Source of the DNA: Oscillospiraceae bacterium
GTDB taxonomy: Bacteria; Bacillota; Clostridia; Oscillospirales; Oscillospiraceae
Length of the DNA: 64,000 bases
Direction of reading: 5' to 3'
Assembly (NCBI GenBank): GCA_902779945.1
Contig: CACZDN010000016.1
Coordinates: 62,001-126,000 of the forward strand
The notes beneath the pieces are model-generated. The model saw only the letters and a list, made by a program, of their open reading frames with translations. It ran no database searches and was not told the origin of the DNA. A program made the translations under genes and the position numbers. Below, one piece after another: positions 54,525-63,822 of this stretch (positions are counted from its first letter, which is position 1; the number at the start of each line of letters is the position of its first letter).

Positions 54525-55509
54525 ACAGATCACGCAGCCTTTCCCGGATGGCCTGCGGCCTAACGCCGGCAAGCCTGCCCGTCAAAATCATCCTGACCGC
54601 CTGGATTTCCCCCTCGACGGCGGCGAGGTAGGCCGCCTCCGCCTCCGGCCCGTAGCTGACGAGCTTCGCAGAGCGCAGACAGTCGTTCACGGCGTTGTCG
54701 CAGGCGCGCTCAAAGGCGGTCATGCTCCCGCCGGAGAGGGCCTCCGCCCCGAGGGCGGCCGCCTTCTCGAGCGGCGAGTGGGCGTAGAGCCCGGCGAGAC
54801 TCTCCCGGTCGGACGCGGCGACGATGCGGCGCGCTTCCACGCTGCCGCCGTCCACCAGCACCTCGCGCAGAAAGTCCTGGCTCTTGCCCATGCGCAGGGT
54901 ACGCACGGCGCTTTTGAGATTTGCGCTGTCAGCCAGGGTTTTGACATAGCCCCGGAGGTAATCGCTGTCCACCCGGTCGGCAACGGCGCGCAGCTCCTCA
55001 AAGTAGGCGCGGTCCAGCACGAAGTCCGAGAGCTGGGGGTTGGCCGTGCGGGCGAGCACGCCCCTGGCCTCCTCCATCGCCCCGGCGAGGACGGGCGGCA
55101 GCAGGCTCCAGCGCTCCTCGTGATAGAGCTCCAGAAGCTGCGCACCCGGGACGCGCCCGGCGTCGGACAGGAGGCGCTGCGGGTCGCTCTCCATGGCCTC
55201 GGCCTTGATGATGGCCTTGGCGTTGTGGTAGTCGTATTTGAGCTTGAAGAGATCCGGCAGCTCCCTGTCGGGGGAGAGCCTGCTCATCTCGTCAAAGATC
55301 TCCGCGCGGCGCGCGGCGAGGGCTTGCTCCACCTCGTCCACCGTCATACTGGACATGTCGGGATACCCGCAGTCCGTCAGGATCTTGGCGGCGTCCTCAA
55401 AGGAGGCGGCATCCAGCATGCGCGAGGCTCTCTCGTCGTTCAAAAGTCTCGGCTCTCGGGCGCGCAGCATGGCCGACAAGCACAGATACGCTTCTTTTTT
55501 CGTTGACAA
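54517..55509 (-). CDS. ntpC: V-type ATP synthase subunit C
   Basis: The central-axis adaptor that joins the rotor ring to the D/F stalk. A 330-residue helical protein with YGYPDMSSMTV-type repeats in the first third, KLKYDYHNAKAIIKAEA in the middle and FERACDNAVNDCLRSAKLVSYGPEAEAAYLAA in parts near the end, as in the family. TTG 55509 is used as the start because GGGAGGG lies about 9 bases upstream and no ATG fits. The end overlaps ntpF. Confidence 0.9.
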   Translation of the reverse strand: MSTKKEAYLCLSAMLRAREPRLLNDERASRMLDAASFEDAAKILTDCGYPDMSSMTVDEVEQALAARRAEIFDEMSRLSPDRELPDLFKLKYDYHNAKAIIKAEAMESDPQRLLSDAGRVPGAQLLELYHEERWSLLPPVLAGAMEEARGVLARTANPQLSDFVLDRAYFEELRAVADRVDSDYLRGYVKTLADSANLKSAVRTLRMGKSQDFLREVLVDGGSVEARRIVAASDRESLAGLYAHSPLEKAAALGAEALSGGSMTAFERACDNAVNDCLRSAKLVSYGPEAEAAYLAAVEGEIQAVRMILTGRLAGVRPQAIRERLRDLYA

Positions 55510-55533
55510 TGTTTTCCCTCCCTTGATGGGACG

Positions 55534-56121
55534 TCAGCCGAAGAGAACGCCGGCGAGCTCGGCGGCCATTTCGTCGCGGCAGAGATCGACCAGAAGCTCC
55601 GCCGTGCAGTTGACCGCGATGTTCTCGCGGCGCAGGATCAGGCCGCCCTTGAAGTCGCCGCAGTCGGGCGCGAGCGTGAGTCTGCCGTCTTTGAGCTTTT
55701 CGTTCGCCGCGGCGCAGACCTTCTCGCCCACGGCCTTGCGGTCGCGCGCGTTGAGGACGATCTGCTCGTCCCCGGTGACGCTGGCATCGCCGGCGAGCTT
55801 TGCCAGAAAGGCCACATACTGTGCCTCCGGCAGGTTCACCAGCTTCTCGGCGGCGAGATCAAAGCTCTCGTTCACCATGTCCTGCTTGAGGGCGAGGATG
55901 GCCTTGCGGCCCTCCATTTTGGCCAGACGGTCCATGCTGTCGAGCCGGTCCTGATTGGCCTTGACGCCGGCGCGGATCTTTTCGGCATAGGCCTCCTTCG
56001 CCTTCTGCTCGTAGCTTTCGCGGATGGCGGCGCATTTCTCTTCCGCCTGCTTGATGATCGCGTCAGCCTGGGCATTGGCGTCGGCCTGGATATGTGCGAT
56101 GATTTTTTCCGTGCCCTTCAT
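55534..56121 (-). CDS. ntpE: V-type ATP synthase subunit E
   Basis: A peripheral stalk subunit that pairs with NtpH. The 195 residues start with a long coiled coil (EKIIAHIQADANAQADAIIKQAEEKCAAI and following, Ala/Glu/Lys-rich) and end in a globular domain with CGDFKGGLILRRENIAVNCT and LLVDLCRDEM. It is 23 bases after ntpK. Length and two-part plan match the family. Confidence 0.9.
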   Translation of the reverse strand: MKGTEKIIAHIQADANAQADAIIKQAEEKCAAIRESYEQKAKEAYAEKIRAGVKANQDRLDSMDRLAKMEGRKAILALKQDMVNESFDLAAEKLVNLPEAQYVAFLAKLAGDASVTGDEQIVLNARDRKAVGEKVCAAANEKLKDGRLTLAPDCGDFKGGLILRRENIAVNCTAELLVDLCRDEMAAELAGVLFG

Positions 56122-56145
56122 AGCTTCTCCAATCCGATGCCGCTG

Positions 56146-56694
<549 letters not shown>

Positions 56695-56704
56695 TCAATT
56701 GAAA

Positions 56705-58690
56705 TCACTCCTGCGGATTGATGTATTGCGTGCGGATGCGCAGGGGCTCAAAGGGCTTGCCGCCGTCCTGATAGAACTTGCCGAAGAACTCGAGACACTG
56801 GAGTCTCAGATCGTGCACGAAGCAGCCCAGCAGGTTCAGCGCGAAGTTCAGCGCGTGGCCGATCAGAAACACCACGACGAAGATCACGCCCGACACCGGC
56901 GTCACGCCCTTTTCCGAAGGCATGGCCGCGATGGTGTTGAACACCTGGGCCACCACCCCGCCCGCCAGCATCAGCGCCATGATACGCGAATAGCTCAGCA
57001 CGTCGCCGAACCAGCCCGTCAGGGTACTGTAGATGCAGGAGAAGGGGGCCGTGATGATGCCGAAGCCCTTGGCGCCGCGCATGGAGCCGAGCAGCAGCAT
57101 CGCGCCGCCGAGGATCATGATCCCGAGGCCGAGCTTCTGCAGAAGCGCCGCGTCCGGGAAGACCAGCAGTCCGAGTGCGTACAGGACGATGCCCAGCAGG
57201 ATGACGAACTGCGCGCCCTCCTCGAAGACGGCGCCCGCCGCGTTGCCGTGCCGCAGCTTTTCGCGGAAGTTGATCGCCATGCCGAAGTTCAGGTGGATCA
57301 CGCCCAGGATCATTGCGCCGTAGAGCACGCGTTCGCTGTCGTTCACGGGGCTGAACACGGGGTCCCAGAGCTTCCAGCTCGAGCCGCACATTTTTGCGAT
57401 CACGTCCGGCGCATTGCCGAAGAAGCTGGCTGTCAGGACTCCGACCAGGAAGGTGGAGATCCCGCCGTACAGCAGCAGCCTGCAAAACGACAGAGTGCCC
57501 GCGCGTGGCCTGATCTTCCGCATCGCCACCAGCGCCGCCAGGATCATCAGGATGCCGTAGCCCATGTCGGCCATCATCAGCCCGTAAAACAGGATGAAGA
57601 AGGGTGCCATCACAGGGTTCGGGTCCACGGTCCCGTAGGCCGGGAGCGAATACATATTGGTCACCATGTTTAATGCGTCGGAGAATTTGTTGTTCTTGAG
57701 CTTGACCGGGACCTCGGGGTATTCCTCCTCGGTCGGGTCCAGGGTCTCCCAGGCACAGCCGAAGCGCTCAAAGACCTCGGCCAGCTCGTTTTCCTTTTCG
57801 GCGGGGATCCAGCCCTCCATCACCAGGACGCTCTCTGTGCCGCAGAGCCGCTCCTCGGCCTCGGCCATGGCGATCTTGACGTTCACCCGGTCGGCGGCGA
57901 GCTTGAGCTCGTCCCGGTGCACGGCGTCGTCCGTGATGTAGTGGGCGCAGTTTTCCTTCTCGGCCGCAAGCTCCTTGAGCGTCTGCTCCGCGTCGAGCTG
58001 GCACTGGCGCGCGGTGCCGTTCATGCCGGACAGCGCCGAGGGCGTGAAGCCGAAGGGGCGCAGCGCGTCCTGCATGGCGGCAAGCTGCCCGCGCATACAG
58101 ACCAGCAGCACGTAACGGGTCTTCTTCTCCTCGCGGATCGTGAAGAGCTCGCTCTCCTCGTCCACCGCGGCAAGCGCGGCCTCCGTCTCCTCGACGGGGA
58201 TGCGCGACGGGAGGGAGCCCGTCAGCACGCTGCAGCGCTCCGTGCCCTCAAAGTTCAGGGGCAGGTCCAGATCCAGCCAGGGCTGCAGGGATTCGATCAC
58301 GGCGCGCTGGCGGCTCTCCTCGGCGCTGATGCGCTTGATGCGCGTGTCGTAGCCCTCCAGCGTCTCGGCGGTCTTCAGCGCCCCGGCGAGACCCGTGTCG
58401 TCGATGAGGACACGGTCCTCCAGCTCGGGCTTTGCGGAGAGCAGCTTCGTCTTCTTCGGCGCGTAGCGGTCCAGCAGCTCCACCGCATGGACAAGGCTCT
58501 GGTGCTTTGCCTTGAGGGCGTTCAGCTCGCTGCCCTCCGAGCGGACAAGCCCCTCGGCCTCCGTTCCCCGGAGTCTGGGCTCCAGCTCCGTAAACTGTAC
58601 GCAGCCGTGGCGGATCAGCTCCCGCAGGAGCTCCTCCTTGCTGTCGCGGACAGCCAGCAGCCGGAGCTTTTTCATTTCTACAATGGCCAT
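56705..58690 (-). CDS. ntpI: V-type ATP synthase subunit I
   Basis: The membrane stator, equivalent to the a subunit. Of 661 residues, the first 320 are cytoplasmic helices (MKKLRLLAVRDSKEELLRELI). The rest hold about 7-8 membrane helices such as PFFILFYGLMMADMGYGILM, LLLYGGISTFLVGVLTASFF, GAQFVILLGIVLYALGLLVFP and VVAQVFNTIAAM, with the channel Arg expected in SYSRIMALMLAGG. It comes 1 base after ntpH. Length is normal. Confidence 0.92.
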   Translation of the reverse strand: MAIVEMKKLRLLAVRDSKEELLRELIRHGCVQFTELEPRLRGTEAEGLVRSEGSELNALKAKHQSLVHAVELLDRYAPKKTKLLSAKPELEDRVLIDDTGLAGALKTAETLEGYDTRIKRISAEESRQRAVIESLQPWLDLDLPLNFEGTERCSVLTGSLPSRIPVEETEAALAAVDEESELFTIREEKKTRYVLLVCMRGQLAAMQDALRPFGFTPSALSGMNGTARQCQLDAEQTLKELAAEKENCAHYITDDAVHRDELKLAADRVNVKIAMAEAEERLCGTESVLVMEGWIPAEKENELAEVFERFGCAWETLDPTEEEYPEVPVKLKNNKFSDALNMVTNMYSLPAYGTVDPNPVMAPFFILFYGLMMADMGYGILMILAALVAMRKIRPRAGTLSFCRLLLYGGISTFLVGVLTASFFGNAPDVIAKMCGSSWKLWDPVFSPVNDSERVLYGAMILGVIHLNFGMAINFREKLRHGNAAGAVFEEGAQFVILLGIVLYALGLLVFPDAALLQKLGLGIMILGGAMLLLGSMRGAKGFGIITAPFSCIYSTLTGWFGDVLSYSRIMALMLAGGVVAQVFNTIAAMPSEKGVTPVSGVIFVVVFLIGHALNFALNLLGCFVHDLRLQCLEFFGKFYQDGGKPFEPLRIRTQYINPQE

Positions 58691-58691
58691 C

Positions 58692-59006
58692 TCAGCTGTT
58701 CACTATCCTTTCCACTACCTTCGCCGCAGCCGCCTCCATCTTGCCGCCGGCCCTGGCGCGCAGCGCGGCCTTCTGGTTTTCCAGCACGCCGGACAGGCTC
58801 TCCGCCTGCCTGCGCGCCTTCTCGTTGACCTGGCGCCCGAGCTCCGCGAGCTCATCCTCGGCCTTGCCCAAGGCTGACTCCACGGCGAGCCTGCCGGCGC
58901 TCTCCGCGTCGGCGGCGAGCTGCTTTGCCCGGACCTCCGCGTTCGCGACGGTGGTCTTCGCCTGCGCTTCCGCCTGGGCAATATTGCTGATCGCTTCAAA
59001 TGACAT
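58692..59006 (-). CDS. ntpH: V-type ATP synthase subunit H (G-type stalk)
   Basis: A 104-residue, almost all-helical, Ala/Glu-rich protein (MSFEAISNIAQAEAQAKTTV and following) with heptad-like spacing, matching the peripheral stalk partner of NtpE. It is the first gene of the operon, so the order is H-I-K-E-C-F-A-B-D. ATG 59006 follows a GGGGGG stretch; GTG 59012 is an alternative. Similarity is by size, helix and position rather than by a sharp motif. Confidence 0.82.
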   Translation of the reverse strand: MSFEAISNIAQAEAQAKTTVANAEVRAKQLAADAESAGRLAVESALGKAEDELAELGRQVNEKARRQAESLSGVLENQKAALRARAGGKMEAAAAKVVERIVNS

Positions 59007-59283
59007 TGGCACACCCCCCTTGTTTTGATTGGGTATTGCGTAGGTTTCGCGGCGGCCCCGTCAAAGGGCCGCACCCCCGTGAACAGAACGCCCGCGGGGG
59101 TATTTGTACATAAACGATATTATAGCACAGTCCGTCCGCGTTCGGCAACCATGATATACAAAAAATCCGGTGCCGCGCCTGATATAAATACTGCGCGGAA
59201 GGCCGTGAACATGCCTTCCCGGGGAAGCGGACGAAAACACGGCGGACCCGCCTCTTTCAGCGAATCCACCGCGTTTTTCCGTA
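59007..59283. other. Intergenic region with the V-ATPase promoter and leader
   Basis: The leader on the minus strand has GCGGCCC/GGGGCCGC and CCCCGCGGG/CCGTGAAC-type hairpins before ntpH. Nothing coding is supported. The tatC stop lies at the right edge. Confidence 0.6.
59119..59148 (-). promoter_or_regulatory. Promoter of the V-ATPase operon
   Basis: Minus-strand TTGCCG (59143-59148), an 18-base spacer and TATAAT (59119-59124). It gives a 5' leader of about 110 bases before ATG 59006. Confidence 0.72.
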
Positions 59284-60045
59284 TTATGCCGCCTCAGCGG
59301 CGGTTTTGCGCGCCTTGCCGACGAGCTTGCTCAGCGCGATGCTGATCTCGTACAGAGCGATCATCGGGATGGCGACCATGATCTGCGAGACGATGTCCGG
59401 CGGGGTGATGATGGCGGCCATGACGAAGATCACGACGATCATGACCTTGCGGCCCTTCATGAGCCACTCGGCGCGCACGATCCCCAGGCCGGTCAGCAGC
59501 ACAGAGACCACCGGCAGCTCAAACACCATGCCGAAGATGACGAAGACCGTCAGCAAAAAGCTCACATACTGCTGGATGCTGATGGAGGCGGCGACGTCCA
59601 CCTCGCCGGTAAACTGGATCAGAAAGCGCAGCATGAAGGGCAGGCTGATAAAATAGGCGAAGGCCACGCCCGCGAGAAAGCAGAGTCCGCCCGCGACAAG
59701 GGAGCCGGAGATGTAGGTGCGCTCCTTCGCGCTCAGTCCCGGGCTGCAGAAGGCGTAGATCTGGTAGCCCAGCACGGGGAAGCAGACCACCAGCGCACCG
59801 ACCAGCGACAGGTTCATATAGACGAGAAACAGCTCCTGCGGGGCTATGTAGACATAGACATAGTTATAGCGCTGGCCCATGTCCGTGAGCATGGTCACAA
59901 GCCGCGGCGCGACACTCAGGCACAGGGCGAAGACGGCCACCAGCAGAACGACGCAGACCAGGATGCGGTTGCGCAGTTCCTTGAGGTGGCCTGACAGACT
60001 CATGCTGCCGTCGGACGGGGCGGCCTGCTTAGCTCTCTTCTTCAT
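59284..60045 (-). CDS. tatC: Twin-arginine translocase subunit TatC
   Basis: The receptor and core of the Tat pathway, which exports folded proteins. A 253-residue protein with six membrane helices. HLKELRNRILVCVVLLV at the N-terminus, FCSPGLSAKERTYISG, FAYFISLPFMLRFL, FGMVFELPVVSVLL and AIITPPDIVSQIMVAIPM match the family, with the conserved Glu and Pro. It overlaps tatA by 17 bases. Its length is normal. Confidence 0.95.
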   Translation of the reverse strand: MKKRAKQAAPSDGSMSLSGHLKELRNRILVCVVLLVAVFALCLSVAPRLVTMLTDMGQRYNYVYVYIAPQELFLVYMNLSLVGALVVCFPVLGYQIYAFCSPGLSAKERTYISGSLVAGGLCFLAGVAFAYFISLPFMLRFLIQFTGEVDVAASISIQQYVSFLLTVFVIFGMVFELPVVSVLLTGLGIVRAEWLMKGRKVMIVVIFVMAAIITPPDIVSQIMVAIPMIALYEISIALSKLVGKARKTAAEAA

Positions 60046-60247
60046 CGGACGCCGCGGCGCTCTCGGCCTTTTTGGCCTTGGGGGCCTTCTTGCCCTCTGG
60101 CGCGTCTTCCTCCGTCTCCTCCATGCCGTCCTTGAAGCTCTTGACGCTCTTGCCGAACATCTTGGTCAGCTTGGGGATCTGGGTGGGTCCGAAGATGATG
60201 ATGACGACGATCAGTACGATGATGAGTTCCTGCATTCCGATTTTCAT
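60029..60247 (-). CDS. tatA: Twin-arginine translocase subunit TatA
   Basis: The small pore-forming subunit. 72 residues: one membrane helix (ELIIVLIVVIIIFGPTQIPKL, with FGP hinge), an amphipathic helix and a Lys/Glu-rich tail. ATG 60247 overlaps the stop of the upstream tat gene by 4 bases, and its end overlaps tatC. Distinguished from the neighbour by its shorter tail. Confidence 0.93.
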   Translation of the reverse strand: MKIGMQELIIVLIVVIIIFGPTQIPKLTKMFGKSVKSFKDGMEETEEDAPEGKKAPKAKKAESAAASDEEES

Positions 60248-60687
60248 GCGGATTCTCCTCCTGTTTTTTCTTCTGCGGGCTGCCCGGCGGGCGCCTGCTC
60301 GACTGCCTGTTCGGGCTCCGGCGCGGACTGCGCCGCAGCCTCTGCGGGCTGTTCCTCTGCGGATGCGGGCTCCTCCGCCGCGGGCTTTTTCTCCTGAGGC
60401 TTGGTCTTGCCGATGTTTTTCAGATCCTTTTCCACTGCGTTGAGCTCGCCCTTGAGGTCCCTGGAGATGTCATCCAGCGGCTCCATCGCCTCGCGCAGGG
60501 GCTTCTGCGCCTCCTGCAGGGGGTCGACGATGCTCTCGCGGATCTCCTTGGACATGCCGGACGAGGCCTTGCGGAATTCCTGCAGGGCTGCGCCGAACTT
60601 GCGGGCGTACATCGGCAGCTTGTCAGGTCCGATCACCAGCAGGGCCACGATAAAAATGACGACCAGTTCCATGACGCCGATTTTCAT
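60244..60687 (-). CDS. tatB: Twin-arginine translocase TatB-like subunit
   Basis: 147 residues: one membrane helix (ELVVIFIVALLVIGPDKLPMYA, GPDKLP hinge), an amphipathic helix and a long Ala/Pro/Glu-rich tail (about 95-147). A hinge of GP(D/E)(K/R)LP and a longer tail are TatB features, and it comes first in tatB-tatA-tatC. Many Gram-positives use only TatA plus TatC, so an independent TatB-like gene is a small point of interest. Low-complexity tail length may vary. Confidence 0.88.
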   Translation of the reverse strand: MKIGVMELVVIFIVALLVIGPDKLPMYARKFGAALQEFRKASSGMSKEIRESIVDPLQEAQKPLREAMEPLDDISRDLKGELNAVEKDLKNIGKTKPQEKKPAAEEPASAEEQPAEAAAQSAPEPEQAVEQAPAGQPAEEKTGGESA

Positions 60688-60736
60688 GCAGGGCCCTCCT
60701 TTCTGTCTGTATCCTGTCCCGGATTTGACAATCAGA

Positions 60737-60765
60737 ATAATACATGTTTTTTAAGCGTATGTCAA
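60737..60765 (-). promoter_or_regulatory. Promoter of the tat operon
   Basis: Minus-strand TTGACA (60760-60765), a 17-base spacer and TATTAT (60737-60742). Confidence 0.85.
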
Positions 60766-60802
60766 GAACGCGGAGAGATTTACCTGTTAAAACTTTGGCA
60801 CA

Positions 60803-60833
60803 AAGGCCGCGGCGGATGAGACGCCGCGGCCTT
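60803..60833 (-). terminator. Terminator after dacA
   Basis: AAGGCCGCGGCG and CGCCGCGGCCTT form a perfect 12-bp stem just after the dacA stop; on the minus strand TTTGTGCC follows, so the U-tract is moderate. Confidence 0.78.
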
Positions 60834-60847
60834 CGTGCCTTTGTATG

Positions 60848-62314
60848 TTATTTCTCCTCGTCGTCGAAGAAAGCGCTCATGTCGGCGGTGAAGTCGAAGC
60901 GGTCTGTCGGGTCGGCGCTTTTGAAGGGGACGCCCTGCCTGCGGCGGGCGAGCTCCTCTTCTCTCCTGCGCTTCTCGGCGCGGCGGCGCTCGCGCAGGTG
61001 CTTTTTGCGCAGGCGGCGGTAGCGCGTGATGAGGATGAGATAGATGACCGCGAAGACGGACAGGATGCTCAGCAGCGTGATGACCCAGCCCTTGCTCAGG
61101 ATCTCCGCCACGCGGCGCATGAGATAGGCGTTGCGCGACAGCTCGATGGTGGAGCTGTTGACCAGCTTGCTCGTGCCGTAGAGGGTGCTGCCGACGTAGA
61201 CGCGCACCTCGCCCAGGACGGTGCCGGCGTCGATGGGGGCGCGCAGCGTTTCGTTGTAGAGCACGACCTCGCGGCGCAGGTCATCTTCGGTGACCTCATT
61301 GGGCATGAGGACGGTGACCTCCTCCGCCGGGCGGAGCATGGCCAGCGCGTCGCCCTCGGCAAGCTCCACCTCCTGGCGTTCGATGACCTCGTTGGGATTC
61401 AGGAGCGTGCGGTACGAGAAGTTGTCGAAGCCCCAGTCGTAGAGGGTGCGGCTGTCGATGAAGTTGTAGTAGTCCTCGATCTGGGCGTTGAGCGCGCCGT
61501 CGCAGCCCATGGCCACGGCCAGCAGGCGCACGCCGTTGCGCTGGGCGGTGGAGACGAGGCAGTAGCCCGCGGCGCGGGTATAGCCGGTCTTGCCGCCGCT
61601 GGCCCCCTCGTAAAGATAGCGGCCGCCGTTGGAGTAGATGGAGGTGATGTTGATGAGGGCGTTGGAGTTTCCGATGGGCTCGCCGTTGTTGACGGCGGTG
61701 CAGGCCGCCTGGTAGGAGGCTGCGTTGGAGATCTCCATGAACAGCGGGTGCTTCATCGCCGCCGCGAAAATCAGGTACTGGTCATAGGCCGAGCTGTAGT
61801 GGTTGTCGTCGGGCAGGCCGTTGGTGTTGGCAAAGTGCGTGTGCTTGCACCCGAGCTGCTCCGCCTTCTGGTTCATCTGATCCACAAAGCCTGCAATGCT
61901 GCCCGCGAGGTAGCGGCCGATGATGTTGCAGGCCTCGTTCGCCGACTGGAGCAGCGCACAGTAGAGCAGGTCCTTCATTGAAATATGTACGCCCGGCCCG
62001 ATGCCCGAGGTGCTGGAGTCGTCCTCCATGCCCTGGAGGCAGTCGTCCTGCGCGACGATCATCTCGTCCAGGCTGACGCGCCCGGCGTCGACCGCCTCCA
62101 GCGCCAGCAGCACGGTCATAACCTTGGTGAGACTGGCGGGGGCGCGCTCCTCGTCCATGTTGTAGCCGTAGAGTACCCGGCCCGTGTCGAGGTCGATGAG
62201 CACCGCGGCCTGCCCGTTGAGCGAGGGCGCCGTCAGCGCGCACGCCGCGGGGGCGCAGAGGGTGAGCAGGACGCTCAGGAGCAGGATATGGGAAACGATA
62301 CGGAAACTTTTCAT
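60848..62314 (-). CDS. dacA: D-alanyl-D-alanine carboxypeptidase (DacA/DacF-type)
   Basis: Trims the terminal D-Ala of peptidoglycan pentapeptides; a low-molecular-mass penicillin-binding protein. Of 488 residues, a signal peptide (about 1-25) is followed by the catalytic domain: SLTK with the nucleophile Ser and Lys (about residue 62), SANEACN (SxN), and KTGYT. A PBP5-type C-terminal beta domain and then one membrane helix (about 400-425, WVITLLSILSVFAVIYLILI) with a basic tail follow. A real helix plus Arg-rich cytoplasmic tail in place of the usual amphipathic anchor is slightly unusual. ATG 62314 is used. Confidence 0.93.
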   Translation of the reverse strand: MKSFRIVSHILLLSVLLTLCAPAACALTAPSLNGQAAVLIDLDTGRVLYGYNMDEERAPASLTKVMTVLLALEAVDAGRVSLDEMIVAQDDCLQGMEDDSSTSGIGPGVHISMKDLLYCALLQSANEACNIIGRYLAGSIAGFVDQMNQKAEQLGCKHTHFANTNGLPDDNHYSSAYDQYLIFAAAMKHPLFMEISNAASYQAACTAVNNGEPIGNSNALINITSIYSNGGRYLYEGASGGKTGYTRAAGYCLVSTAQRNGVRLLAVAMGCDGALNAQIEDYYNFIDSRTLYDWGFDNFSYRTLLNPNEVIERQEVELAEGDALAMLRPAEEVTVLMPNEVTEDDLRREVVLYNETLRAPIDAGTVLGEVRVYVGSTLYGTSKLVNSSTIELSRNAYLMRRVAEILSKGWVITLLSILSVFAVIYLILITRYRRLRKKHLRERRRAEKRRREEELARRRQGVPFKSADPTDRFDFTADMSAFFDDEEK

Positions 62315-62396
62315 TTTGCTCTCCCGTTTTCTCCGAAATAATGGTATACTATAAAAGCTGATGCGTTTACAGTGATTATGAGTGTGCGAAATCCTC

Positions 62397-62534
62397 ATGA
62401 GTCAGCTTTTAATCATTGCGGCAGGGCTTGCCGCATGGGGATTTACTATGCACAGACTGCAGCAGGGCCAGAGAGACGTGTTGATTATTATACAGCCCGG
62501 CGGGCCAAAATGCAAGCGCCCGCCTGCGGATTGA
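62397..62534 (+). CDS. Possible small membrane protein, weak support
   Basis: A 45-codon ORF, MSQLLIIAAGLAAWGFTMHR and onward, with a hydrophobic N-terminus of one membrane-helix length. It lies between divergent dacA and pepP and no good Shine-Dalgarno precedes ATG 62397. It could be coincidence within a dacA promoter region. No homology is recognised. Confidence 0.25.
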   Translation: MSQLLIIAAGLAAWGFTMHRLQQGQRDVLIIIQPGGPKCKRPPAD

Positions 62535-62571
62535 CACTATACAGTATATAAGAAAGGCGGAGAAAAGAAGC

Positions 62572-63645
62572 ATGAATCAGATCGAACGAATCCGGGAAGA
62601 GCTCATCCGGCGCGGGCTGGACGCCGTACTCATCACCGATGAGAAGAACCAGCGCTATGCGGCGGGCTTCCCCTTTACCGACGGGGCCGTGCTGGTAGGC
62701 CGGGAGAAGGCCTTCCTGATTACCGACTCGCGCTACATCGAGGCGGCGGAGGCCGCGGCGCCGGACTGCGTGAACGTGCGGCTGTTCGACAGGGAGCACC
62801 CGCTCATGGCGCGCTTGAAGGAGGCCCTCGCCGAGACGGGGGCACAGCGCGTTGCGGCGGAGGACCAAAAGCTCAGCCACGCGGGCTTTCTCGGCTTTGA
62901 GAAAAAACTGGGACTGAATCTTGAGGCGGCAGGCGGGCTCTTCGCGCAGCTTCGCGCGGTGAAGACGGAGGAGGAGATCGCCTCCATGGTCCGCGCCCAG
63001 CGCATCAGCGAGCGGGCGCTGGAGGAGACGCTGCCCCTCATCCGCCCCGGCATGACGGAGCGGGAGGTCGCGGCGGAGCTCGTCTACCATATGCTGCGCA
63101 ACGGCAGCGAGGGCAACTCCTTTGATCCCATCGTGGTCACCGGCTCGAAGACCAGTATGCCCCACGGCGTGCCCGGGGACAGGGTGATTCAGAACGGCGA
63201 CTTCGTCACCATGGACTTCGGCTGTCTCAAGGACGGCTACTGCTCCGACATGACGCGCACCGTGGCCGTCGGCTTTGCCACTAACGAGATGAAGACGGTG
63301 TATGAAACCGTGCTCAAGGCCCAGCTCGCCGGGATCGCGGCGGCGCGGGCCGGGGTGCCGGGCCGGGACATCGACGCCGCTGCGCGCAGGGTCATTGCGG
63401 ACGCGGGCTTCGGCGCGTACTTCGGCCACGGCTTCGGCCACTGTCTCGGTCTCGACATCCACGAGCCTCCCATCGCCGGCCCTCGCGGGGACGTCCCCAT
63501 GCCCGCGGGCTGCGTCTCCTCGGCGGAGCCCGGCATCTACCTGCCCGGCCGCTTCGGCGTGCGCATCGAGGACGTCATGATCATCCGCGAAACCGGCGCC
63601 GAGGTCATCACCAGAGCGCCGAAAAACGTGCTCATCATTTTATAA
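62572..63645 (+). CDS. pepP: Xaa-Pro aminopeptidase, M24 family
   Basis: Removes an N-terminal residue before proline. The 357-residue protein has a creatinase-like N-domain (about 1-125) and a pita-bread domain with the metal ligands: MDFGCLKDGYCSDMTRT (two Asp), FGHGFGHCLGLDIHE (His), SAEPGIYLPG (Glu) and RIEDVMII (Glu). Order and length are normal. ATG 62572 has AAGGCGGAGAA upstream. The gene is often next to efp in Firmicutes, as here, 177 bases apart. Confidence 0.93.
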   Translation: MNQIERIREELIRRGLDAVLITDEKNQRYAAGFPFTDGAVLVGREKAFLITDSRYIEAAEAAAPDCVNVRLFDREHPLMARLKEALAETGAQRVAAEDQKLSHAGFLGFEKKLGLNLEAAGGLFAQLRAVKTEEEIASMVRAQRISERALEETLPLIRPGMTEREVAAELVYHMLRNGSEGNSFDPIVVTGSKTSMPHGVPGDRVIQNGDFVTMDFGCLKDGYCSDMTRTVAVGFATNEMKTVYETVLKAQLAGIAAARAGVPGRDIDAAARRVIADAGFGAYFGHGFGHCLGLDIHEPPIAGPRGDVPMPAGCVSSAEPGIYLPGRFGVRIEDVMIIRETGAEVITRAPKNVLIIL

Positions 63646-63742
63646 GTGTGGAGTTTGGAGCAGACTCCGCCCGCTGAACTTGATGCTCCTGTTTTCCCGG
63701 GGGCGGATACCTCGCAAAAAACGCCTCCACGCAAAAAAACTC

Positions 63743-63771
63743 TTGCATTATGCGCATCTATCCTGTAAAAT
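63743..63771 (+). promoter_or_regulatory. Promoter of efp
   Basis: TTGCAT (63743-63748), a 17-base spacer and TAAAAT (63766-63771), about 50 bases before ATG 63823. Confidence 0.72.
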
Positions 63772-63822
63772 AGCGTAGATAAATGGATTTATCTTAAACT
63801 AATATTCGGGAGGTCCCATTAT

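Noticed and set aside
62533-62560. A TTGACA at 62533 as the pepP promoter
   Set aside because: No -10 element lies at 16-18 bases; the nearest TATATA is about 8 bases away.
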